A stretch of 42,033 nt of DNA from an uncultured Prevotella sp. (GTDB lineage Bacteria; Bacteroidota; Bacteroidia; Bacteroidales; Bacteroidaceae). The notes beneath the pieces are model-generated. The model saw only the letters and a list, made by a program, of their open reading frames with translations, searched no databases and was not told the DNA's origin. Below are positions 16,794 through 22,997 of the stretch, piece after piece. Where the stretch lies: the NCBI GenBank assembly GCA_947167845.1, contig CAMVJQ010000019.1, forward strand, positions 1 through 42,033, read 5' to 3'. Numbering within the stretch: position 1 is the stretch's first letter; every line of letters starts with the position of its first letter. The position numbers were made by a program, and so were the translations under genes.

Positions 16794-17033
16794 TTACTTC
16801 TTTATCAGCGAGGCAATCCAGAGGATGGCGACAGCACCGATGATGGCCGTGCCGAGTTGGCCCAGAATGCCACCCCACTCTATGCCCAACTGCCCGAAGA
16901 GCCAGCCACCGAGGACACCGCCAAAGAGGCCCAGCACCAGATTCATAATGAAACCGAAGCCACCGCCTTTCATCAACTTGCCGGCACAGAAGCCAGCCAA
17001 ACATCCAATAATAATTGATCCAATAATTCCCAT
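16794..17033 (-). CDS. GlsB/YeaQ/YmgE family stress-response membrane protein
   Basis: A 79-residue hydrophobic protein with three membrane segments and the family's Gly-rich pattern (GCLAGFCAGKLMKGGGFGFI, LFGGVLGGWLFGQLG). The start at 17033 (MGIIGSIIIG) is chosen over an upstream frame because it starts at the first membrane segment and lies about 24 bp after the predicted transcription start. Family members are associated with envelope or transglycosylase-associated stress responses; the molecular function is unknown. Confidence 0.9.
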   Translation of the reverse strand: MGIIGSIIIGCLAGFCAGKLMKGGGFGFIMNLVLGLFGGVLGGWLFGQLGIEWGGILGQLGTAIIGAVAILWIASLIKK

Positions 17034-17063
17034 AATTATAATATTCAAATTGATTTTATGCTG

Positions 17064-17094
17064 CAAAATTACGCATTTTCCCTGAAACTGCAAA
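17064..17094 (-). promoter_or_regulatory. Promoter of the GlsB-IMPase-TerB/DnaJ-queH operon
   Basis: Minus strand: TTTG (17091-17094), exactly 19 bp, TAATTTTG (17064-17071). The -33 element is 9 bp from the stop of the preceding eamA gene. Confidence 0.8.
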
Positions 17095-17103
17095 GCAAAT
17101 CAC

Positions 17104-17994
17104 TTATTTTTTCCTGTCGGCCAGATACATACCAACGAGTATAAGGAGGGTACCGATAAGGAAATAGAGCGTAATCTGTTCGGAAAGGACGACCCTGGCA
17201 AACAGAATGGTAGTGACAGGATTGAAATAGACGTAGTTAGTGGCTACGACAGCACCCAACTTCTTCATCACCCAGTTCCACGCGAGAAAACACAGCATCG
17301 ACGCCACACAACCGAGAAACAGCAGGTTGAGGAGAATGGAAGAATTGAAGGATGGAAGATTGGAAGTCTCCTCAGGGCAGAACAGATAATAAGGTATCAT
17401 CGAAAGCAGACCATAGAAGAACACCTTGCGAGTGATGAACACCGTATCATATTTCTTATTGGCAGGAATCATCAGCAGCGAATAGAAGCCCCAGCAGAGG
17501 GCGGCGGAGAAGGCCAGCGAGTCGCCCAAGGGCGAGAGATGGAGCACGAAGTGGCCGTTGAGCACCACGACAGCCACTCCGATGGCAGCCATCAGCGTGC
17601 CTGCCATCTGAATACGGTTCAGGCGCTCTGTCGTGTAGAATAAAGAAATGAGAGCCGACGCAATCAGCGGCGAGAGACTGACGATGAGTGAGGTATTTGT
17701 AGTCGTGGTATAATTCATCGACGAGTTCTCTGTCAGGAAATAAAGTGAGCCCCCAGTGACACCAAGTGCCATCATCAGCAGTTCGTCCTTAACCGAGTCG
17801 GAGAGCCAGCAGTGATTTCTGGTGAGCGAATATCCCAGCAACAGCACATACGCTATGATGAAGCGCAGCGTGAAGATCTGCGCAGGCGTCAGCCCACTGA
17901 GCAGCAGCAATTTGGTGAAGACGAATGTCGATCCCCAGATGGCCACTACCACAAAGGCTACGAAGTGATATATCAGACTACCGCTTAATCTCAA
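17104..17994 (-). CDS. EamA-family (DMT) transporter, candidate aromatic amino acid exporter
   Basis: A 296-residue inner-membrane protein with ten hydrophobic segments arranged as two EamA repeats. Recognisable segments are IWGSTFVFTKLLLLSGLTPA and LCWGFYSLLMIPANKKYDT. The drug/metabolite transporter family includes amino acid exporters such as YddG-type carriers. The start overlaps the tyrA stop by 17 bp, so it is translationally coupled to the last Phe/Tyr pathway gene. From this context I infer export of an aromatic amino acid or pathway metabolite; the sequence alone does not show specificity. Confidence 0.85.
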   Translation of the reverse strand: MRLSGSLIYHFVAFVVVAIWGSTFVFTKLLLLSGLTPAQIFTLRFIIAYVLLLGYSLTRNHCWLSDSVKDELLMMALGVTGGSLYFLTENSSMNYTTTTNTSLIVSLSPLIASALISLFYTTERLNRIQMAGTLMAAIGVAVVVLNGHFVLHLSPLGDSLAFSAALCWGFYSLLMIPANKKYDTVFITRKVFFYGLLSMIPYYLFCPEETSNLPSFNSSILLNLLFLGCVASMLCFLAWNWVMKKLGAVVATNYVYFNPVTTILFARVVLSEQITLYFLIGTLLILVGMYLADRKK

Positions 17995-18772
17995 TGTCGC
18001 GCTTGACGTTGTTGCGAATCTTGGTTAGATAGCCTTTCATGCCCTCTGCATCCTTGTTATCGATGATTTCGAGCAGTTCCTTCAACTCCGTGCGGATCTG
18101 GCTGACCTGGTCGTGGGTGAATGGGTTGAAGAGAATTTCCTGCAGCAGGTAGTCGTCCTCGTTGAGCACGCCCTTGGCGATGCGCATGTGGCGCTTGAAG
18201 GTGGTACCTGGTGCATCCTGATGCTTCATCACGGCAGCGAAGACGAAAGTGGAGACAAACGGGATAGACAGTGAGTAGGCGACGGTCTTGTCGTGCTCCT
18301 CGAAAGTGTACTCATAGATGTTGAGTCCCAACTTCTGATAGAGGTCCTTGAAGAAGATGCGCCCCATATAGTCGCCCTCGCTGATGATGATGGCATTCTC
18401 CTCGGAAAGTTGCTGCAGATTGGCGAAGGTAGGCCCGAACATCGGGTGGGTAGAGACATAACGCATGCCCGTAGACTCATAGAACTCCTTCAGATCGGTC
18501 TTCACCGAGGCGATGTCTGCTATGATGCACTCCTTGGGGAGATAGGGTATTACTTCCTGAAAGACGGGGATGGTGTATTTCAGTGTGACAGCATTGATCA
18601 GCAGTTCTGGCTTAAACGCCTGGATCTCCTCGTAGGAGGTAAAGCGCTGACAGTTGTAGGTGAAGCGCATCCGCTTGGGGTCGCGCTCAAAGACCGCCAC
18701 TTCGTGATCAAAACTCAGCAGGTCGATGAAGAAACTTCCCATCTTGCCTGCGCCCATTACAATAATTTTCAT
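17978..18772 (-). CDS. tyrA: Prephenate dehydrogenase
   Basis: A 264-residue NAD(P)-dependent enzyme of tyrosine synthesis, converting prephenate to 4-hydroxyphenylpyruvate. The Rossmann motif is MGAGKMGSF, followed by ADIASVKTDL and the catalytic-region STHPMFGPTFA. A helical dimerisation region follows. There is no ACT regulatory domain and no fused chorismate mutase, which in this operon sits on the DAHP synthase. It is separated from the upstream gene by 207 bp that contain a 37-bp inverted repeat, and overlaps eamA downstream. Confidence 0.92.
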   Translation of the reverse strand: MKIIVMGAGKMGSFFIDLLSFDHEVAVFERDPKRMRFTYNCQRFTSYEEIQAFKPELLINAVTLKYTIPVFQEVIPYLPKECIIADIASVKTDLKEFYESTGMRYVSTHPMFGPTFANLQQLSEENAIIISEGDYMGRIFFKDLYQKLGLNIYEYTFEEHDKTVAYSLSIPFVSTFVFAAVMKHQDAPGTTFKRHMRIAKGVLNEDDYLLQEILFNPFTHDQVSQIRTELKELLEIIDNKDAEGMKGYLTKIRNNVKRDIEIKR

Positions 18773-18832
18773 ATTCCTTTATTCTTTACACCTACGTCGT
18801 TATTACGGATCAATCCCAAAAGTCTGGTGCGG

Positions 18833-18953
18833 GTTGTGACCTCCCCTAACCCCTCCTGTAGGAGGGGGATTAGTTACCACCGAAGGGGAGGGAGCCTTCC
18901 GACTCTTTGTATTCAGTCCCCCTCCTACAGGAGGGGTTAGGGGAGGTCACAAC
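18833..18953. repeat. Perfect 37-bp inverted repeat inside the aromatic operon
   Basis: Arms 18833-18869 and 18917-18953 are exact reverse complements, separated by a 47-bp spacer. Each arm also contains its own palindrome (CCCCTCCT-GT-AGGAGGGG in the left arm). In RNA the pair would form a very stable, C/G-rich hairpin between the DAHP synthase and tyrA genes. No U-tract follows on either strand, so it is not a canonical terminator. It looks like a dispersed intergenic repeat. Confidence 0.92.
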
Positions 18954-18979
18954 AACTGGCTTTTCAGACTGACCCGTTA

Positions 18980-20044
18980 TTACTTATTGATAATCTCTAT
19001 CTGCTGGCGTACACTCTCTTCATGGATGTTCTCGAAGACGTGGGCCACGAACTCAGGCGACATGCCGCAAAGCGAACCCTGAGCACCGCGCTTGTTGAGG
19101 ATCTCGTTATAACGGTTGGCCTGCAGCACGGTCATATTGTGCTCCTTCTTATACTGTCCGATTTCCCGGCAGACGCGCATCCGCTTGGCGAGGATATCCA
19201 TAATCTGATTGTCGAGTTCATCAATCTGCTTGCGCAGTTGGGTGATGCCCTCCGTTGTGGTGTTCTCATCGCGGATGACGAGCAGCGACAGGATATAGTC
19301 GAGCACATCAGGCGTCACCTGCTGCTTGGCATCGCTCCATGCCTTGTCAGGATCACAGTGACTCTCCACAATCAGTCCGTCGAAGCCCAGGTCCATAGCC
19401 TGCTGGCAGAGCGGGGCTATCAGTTCGCGACGGCCTCCGATGTGGCTGGGGTCGCAGATCATCGGCAGATCGGGTATACGGCGATGCAGTTCGATGGGAA
19501 TCTGCCACATCGGCATATTGCGGTATATCTTCTTGTCGTAACTGGAGAACCCCCGATGGATGGCACCCAGACGCTTCACGCCAGCCTGGTTCAGACGCTC
19601 CATGGCTCCGATCCAGAGTTCGAGGTCGGGATTGACGGGATTCTTCACAAACACAGGGATGTCCACACCTTGCAGGGCATCAGCCAGTGCCTGCATCGCA
19701 AAGGGATTGGCAGAGGTACGGGCTCCAATCCAGAGGATGTCGATACCGTATTTCAGTGCCAGTTCTACGTGTTCCGGCGTTGCCACCTCGGTAGATACCA
19801 GCATCTTGGTTTCTTCTTTCACCTGCTTCATCCAGACGAGGGCGGGCTCACCGTGACCTTCGAAGCCGCCTGGCTTGGTGCGAGGTTTCCACACGCCGGC
19901 ACGGAAGTTATGGCACCCTTTCATGGCCAGTTCCTTGGCTGTTGTCATCACTTGTTCCTCAGTCTCTGCTGAACAGGGGCCAGCAATCACGAAGGGACGT
20001 TCATTGTCACTCGGAAGGTTCAGTTTTTCTAATTCTAGTTCCAT
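18980..20044 (-). CDS. Bifunctional DAHP synthase / chorismate mutase
   Basis: A 354-residue fusion that catalyses both the first step of the shikimate pathway (PEP + erythrose-4-phosphate to DAHP) and the chorismate to prephenate branch step. Residues about 1-255 form a type I-beta DAHP synthase: FVIAGPCSAE, FRAGVWKPRTKPGGFEG, IWIGARTSANPF-like ILWIGARTSANPF, the metal-site MICDPSHIGGRRE and GLIVESHCDPDKAWSDA. Residues about 265-354 form an AroQ chorismate mutase (ITQLRKQIDELDNQIMDILA). This catalytic order, with chorismate mutase at the C terminus, is known from Prevotella nigrescens, where the two domains depend on each other and prephenate regulates them. It starts 3 bp after the aminotransferase stop. 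Confidence 0.95.
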   Translation of the reverse strand: MELELEKLNLPSDNERPFVIAGPCSAETEEQVMTTAKELAMKGCHNFRAGVWKPRTKPGGFEGHGEPALVWMKQVKEETKMLVSTEVATPEHVELALKYGIDILWIGARTSANPFAMQALADALQGVDIPVFVKNPVNPDLELWIGAMERLNQAGVKRLGAIHRGFSSYDKKIYRNMPMWQIPIELHRRIPDLPMICDPSHIGGRRELIAPLCQQAMDLGFDGLIVESHCDPDKAWSDAKQQVTPDVLDYILSLLVIRDENTTTEGITQLRKQIDELDNQIMDILAKRMRVCREIGQYKKEHNMTVLQANRYNEILNKRGAQGSLCGMSPEFVAHVFENIHEESVRQQIEIINK

Positions 20045-20047
20045 TGG

Positions 20048-21208
20048 TTATATTGCATTTTTAATTCTTTCTAATGCTTCCTGTATTTTCTCCTCCTTGG
20101 CACAAAGTGAGATGCGGATATAGCGCTTGCCGTTGGAGCCGAAGATGAAGCCTGGGGTGATGAAGACACGAGCCTCGTGAAGTACGCGCTCCGTCAAGTC
20201 TTCGACATCAGCGATGCTATCAGGGATTCGTCCCCAGAGGAACATACCCACCTGCCGCTTGTCGTAGGTACAGCCCAGCAGGTCCATAATCTGCTCTGCC
20301 CACTGACGACGGCGGGCGTAAGTATTGATATTGTACTCACGATGCCAAGCCTCATCATTCCTATAGGCCTCAGCAGCAGCCAGTTGGATGCCCCGGAAAG
20401 TGCCGCTCTCGATATTCGACTGCACCTTCAGTATCCATGAGATAAAATCGGCATTCGTAGCACAAAGGCCCACACGCCAGCCTGGCATATTATGGCTCTT
20501 CGACATCGAGTTGAACTCAATGCAGCAGTCCTTGGCACCTGGTATCTGGAGGATGCTCAGATGCTCCTCGCTGAGGATGAAACTATAGGGGTTGTCATTG
20601 ACCACGACGATGTCGTGTGCCTTGGCAAACTTAACCAGTCGTTCGTAGGTGTCACGCTGGGCACGGCCCCCCGTCGGCATATTGGGATAATTGGTCCACA
20701 TCAGTCTCACCCGCGAGAGGTCCATCTGCTCCAGTTCGTCGAAGTCGGGCTGCCAGCCATTGTCCTCACGCAGGTTGTAGTTCACGATCTTCGCACCCAG
20801 AATCTTCGAAAGCGAAGTATAGGTAGGATAGCCGGGATTAGGCACCAGCACTTCATCGCCAGGATTGACAAAGGCGAGGGTGACGTGAAGAATACCTTCC
20901 TTAGAACCAATCAGCGGCAGGATCTCCGTCTTGGCATCCAGGCTGACATCATACCACCGCTTATAGAATCCCGCCATTGCCTCGCGGAGTTCTGGCGTAC
21001 CCATCGTCGGCTGATAGCCGTGGGCATTGGGCTGATGGGCCACCTCACAGAGTTTCTCGATGGTCTGTGGCGAGGGCGGCATATCCGGACTTCCGATGGC
21101 AAGGCTGATGATATCCTTGCCATCGGCATTGAGTTGGGCTACTTCCTTCTGTTTCCTACTGAAATAATATTCGCTCACTAAACTGAGCCTGTCTGCTGGT
21201 TGTATCAT
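20048..21208 (-). CDS. PLP-dependent aminotransferase (aromatic/aspartate, class I)
   Basis: A 386-residue fold-type I aminotransferase. The PLP Schiff-base lysine is Lys237 in SMSKSHNMPGWRVG. The pyridine-binding Asp205 is in VVVNDNPYS, and NYPNMPTG carries the conserved Asn. A position between pheA and the DAHP synthase suggests it transaminates phenylpyruvate and 4-hydroxyphenylpyruvate, or prephenate, to Phe and Tyr. Annotation pipelines may call it an aspartate or LL-diaminopimelate aminotransferase from similarity. It lies 34 bp downstream of pheA. Confidence 0.9.
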   Translation of the reverse strand: MIQPADRLSLVSEYYFSRKQKEVAQLNADGKDIISLAIGSPDMPPSPQTIEKLCEVAHQPNAHGYQPTMGTPELREAMAGFYKRWYDVSLDAKTEILPLIGSKEGILHVTLAFVNPGDEVLVPNPGYPTYTSLSKILGAKIVNYNLREDNGWQPDFDELEQMDLSRVRLMWTNYPNMPTGGRAQRDTYERLVKFAKAHDIVVVNDNPYSFILSEEHLSILQIPGAKDCCIEFNSMSKSHNMPGWRVGLCATNADFISWILKVQSNIESGTFRGIQLAAAEAYRNDEAWHREYNINTYARRRQWAEQIMDLLGCTYDKRQVGMFLWGRIPDSIADVEDLTERVLHEARVFITPGFIFGSNGKRYIRISLCAKEEKIQEALERIKNAI

Positions 21209-21242
21209 ATTATTCTTTCTTTTTAGACTATATTATTAATCC

Positions 21243-22085
21243 TTAGTTCGTTTGTCGTCCGTCCTTATATTCTCCTAAGATCTTGAGATCCTTCGTCAGG
21301 GGGATAATCGCATCTATCGACTGCCGGTATCGGGTCAGGTCATCATACATCACGTCGACATAGAACAGGTATTCCCACTCTCGCCCGATAATCGGCAGCG
21401 ACTGAATCTTCGTCAGGTTGATCTTATAGAAAGAGAGGATGGCCAGCACGTGAGAAAGACTTCCTTCCTCATGAGGCAGCGAGAAGACGATGCTTGACTT
21501 GTTGGTCTCCGTCAGCGGACGCAGCATATCGGCCTTGTTGGGATTGCTGACTACAAGGAAACGGGTGAAGTTGTGCTTATTGTCCTCAATATGGTTTTCC
21601 AGCACCTTCAGACCGTATAGTTTTGCAGCCTCAGCATGACAGATGGCAGCCCAGCCACGCTTCTGCCCTTCGGCGATCATCTTGGCTGATCCAGCCGTGT
21701 CCTCAGCCTCCACATTCTTCATCTGTGGGTGCCGGGCCAGAAACTCACGGCACTGCATCAGGGCCACGGGATGGGAATGAATCTCCGTGATACTGTCCCA
21801 GTCATCCTCTGGCAGACAGCAGATACAGTGCGAGATGTGCAGTTTATGCTCACCGACGATGGTGGTGCCTGAGTCGCGCAGCAGTTCATAATTGTGGAGC
21901 AGCGAGCCGGCGATGGTATTCTCGATGGCGAGCATACCGATGGCGGTAGGATCCTGCTGGATATTGGCAAACACCTCTTCGAAAGTCGAACAACAGATAA
22001 GTTGTATCTGTTCACCCTCGAAATAGAGGTGTGCCGCGATATCGTGGAACGACCCGATCAGTCCTTGTATGGCAATTCTCTTCAT
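21243..22085 (-). CDS. pheA: Prephenate dehydratase with C-terminal ACT domain
   Basis: A 280-residue monofunctional enzyme converting prephenate to phenylpyruvate in Phe synthesis. The catalytic domain (about 1-180) starts with IAIQGLIGSFHD, has GMLAIENTIAGSL and the conserved TRF triad at 174-176 in HNFTRFLVVS. An ACT domain follows (about 198-275). The two ACT motifs that bind Phe in feedback-inhibited homologues, GALV and ESRP, read GSLS (208-211) and QSLP (228-231). First gene of the operon, directly downstream of the leader-peptide attenuator, whose terminator ends about 20 bp before this ATG. Confidence 0.93.
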   Translation of the reverse strand: MKRIAIQGLIGSFHDIAAHLYFEGEQIQLICCSTFEEVFANIQQDPTAIGMLAIENTIAGSLLHNYELLRDSGTTIVGEHKLHISHCICCLPEDDWDSITEIHSHPVALMQCREFLARHPQMKNVEAEDTAGSAKMIAEGQKRGWAAICHAEAAKLYGLKVLENHIEDNKHNFTRFLVVSNPNKADMLRPLTETNKSSIVFSLPHEEGSLSHVLAILSFYKINLTKIQSLPIIGREWEYLFYVDVMYDDLTRYRQSIDAIIPLTKDLKILGEYKDGRQTN

Positions 22086-22106
22086 ACTTTTTTTACTTTA
22101 AAATAA

Positions 22107-22137
22107 AACCCCACTTTCACGTATGTGAAGCGGGGTT
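22107..22137 (-). terminator. Attenuator terminator in the pheA operon leader
   Basis: Minus strand: AACCCCGCUUCAC (22137-22125), loop AUAC, GUGAAAGUGGGGUU (22120-22107). This gives a 13-bp stem with one bulged A and one G-U pair, followed by UUAUUU. It is an intrinsic terminator placed 21 bp upstream of the pheA start and downstream of the operon promoter, so it can only act inside the operon's own leader. Its 5' arm can instead pair with 22182-22191 in the leader ORF. Confidence 0.88.
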
Positions 22138-22168
22138 GTCTTTTTTAGTTTATCCTTTTCGTTGAACT

Positions 22169-22246
22169 TTATACGCAACGACCCGCTTCACAGTGCCCTG
22201 CAAAGTAAAAGTAATAGCCGTAAAAGTAAGTGTTCAACTTTGACAT
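22169..22246 (-). CDS. Aromatic-rich leader peptide of the pheA operon
   Basis: A 25-codon ORF, too short for usual gene finders. It runs from ATG at 22246-22244 to TAA at 22171-22169. It begins MSKLNT, continues YFYGYYFYF (residues 7-15: five Tyr and three Phe) and ends AGHCEAGRCV. The start is about 20 nt after the predicted transcription start. Such a codon block upstream of Phe/Tyr biosynthesis genes is the hallmark of an attenuation leader peptide, in which ribosome stalling on uncharged tRNA-Tyr or tRNA-Phe reports starvation. Codons 18-21 (His-Cys-Glu-Ala) fall in the segment complementary to the terminator. Confidence 0.88.
   Translation of the reverse strand: MSKLNTYFYGYYFYFAGHCEAGRCV
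22182..22191 (-). promoter_or_regulatory. Antiterminator segment (complement of terminator 5' arm)
   Basis: Minus strand GUGAAGCGGG is perfectly complementary over 10 nt to CCCGCUUCAC of the terminator 5' arm (22134-22125). It lies inside the leader ORF, downstream of the aromatic codons and upstream of the stop. A ribosome stalled on the early Tyr/Phe codons would leave it free to pair; one that reaches the stop would mask much of it. Confidence 0.82.
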
Positions 22247-22273
22247 ATTCTGTTCTTTTTTGTTTATCGGGTG

Positions 22274-22305
22274 CAAAAGTAACACTTTTCCTTGAATTTC
22301 GCAAA
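22274..22305 (-). promoter_or_regulatory. Promoter of the aromatic amino acid operon
   Basis: Minus strand: TTTG (22302-22305), 20 bp, TACTTTTG (22274-22281). The predicted transcription start is near 22267, giving a leader of about 180 nt before pheA. The promoter lies between the stop of the HD-domain gene (22333) and the leader peptide. Confidence 0.8.
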
Positions 22306-22332
22306 TAAATTGCAAGAAATTTTGCGAAAGAA

Positions 22333-22986
22333 CTACAATTCTTGCCACCTCTTGCGAATCTCATCCCGCTCCATTTCGTCTATCAAGAGTTCCACCAGCA
22401 CCTCAATCACCTCTTGCGGAATGGCGAATCGCTGATCGCCGCTATGCGGATTGATGGCTCTCAGGAAGTGAGGCATTTCCTGCTTGTACACCTCACGCAT
22501 CCTCGGATTCCCCTCATCATCAGAACAAGAGAAGGTGGTGTTGGCCAGACGGTCGCAGAGTTTGACAAACGGTGCGTATGGCGTCTCGCGGATACCCTTG
22601 TAGTACTTCTCCCCTGCCCTCTCGGCGCGACTGCGCCCTTTGTCGTTGGTCAGGGCATAGACTATCTCTACTGCCATCAGTGCCTGTTCGTCAGTCATCC
22701 ACTGCCTGGCCACCTTCTTCACATCGTTGTAGGTGAGCCGGGCGTCTTCGATACTGTCGTGATAGAATCCTCCGAAGAAGAGCGGCAGCACGTCTTCCTC
22801 ACCGGCACAGACCAAATGGCCGAAACGGCGAATCAAGTCCACAACCATATCCAGATGGAAGCCATACGGCAGACTGTCGCCGTATGTCTGGTTCACACTC
22901 TGATGCAGGTCGTAGGCCGACTGCCGCATCGTCTCTATTTCCTTCGAGTATTTCTCTTCGAAGTTAGCGAATTCTTCTTTTGTCAT
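22333..22986 (-). CDS. HD-domain protein resembling the RelA/SpoT (p)ppGpp hydrolase
   Basis: A 217-residue soluble protein. Signature positions match the hydrolase half of RelA/SpoT and the small alarmone hydrolases: PYGFHLDMVV (His44), FYHDSIEDAR (His76-Asp77 and Glu80-Asp81) and VKLCDRLANT (Asp145, Asn149). There is no synthetase, TGS or ACT domain, so it would be hydrolase-only if it acts on (p)ppGpp; another phosphoester is possible. It lies 11 bp after the 639-aa gene and is the last gene of a three-gene operon led by a SNF2 helicase. Confidence 0.8.
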   Translation of the reverse strand: MTKEEFANFEEKYSKEIETMRQSAYDLHQSVNQTYGDSLPYGFHLDMVVDLIRRFGHLVCAGEEDVLPLFFGGFYHDSIEDARLTYNDVKKVARQWMTDEQALMAVEIVYALTNDKGRSRAERAGEKYYKGIRETPYAPFVKLCDRLANTTFSCSDDEGNPRMREVYKQEMPHFLRAINPHSGDQRFAIPQEVIEVLVELLIDEMERDEIRKRWQEL

Positions 22987-22997
22987 ATTTCCTTTTT

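Noticed and set aside
18833..18953. Rho-independent terminator ending transcription after the DAHP synthase gene
   Set aside because: The hairpin is strong but no U-tract follows on either strand, and tyrA downstream has no obvious promoter of its own, so read-through seems needed.
22107..22260. Riboswitch or T-box as the leader element upstream of pheA
   Set aside because: T-boxes are essentially a Firmicutes/Actinobacteria device, and I see no T-box core sequence or specifier-loop layout. The short Tyr/Phe-rich ORF explains the structure better.
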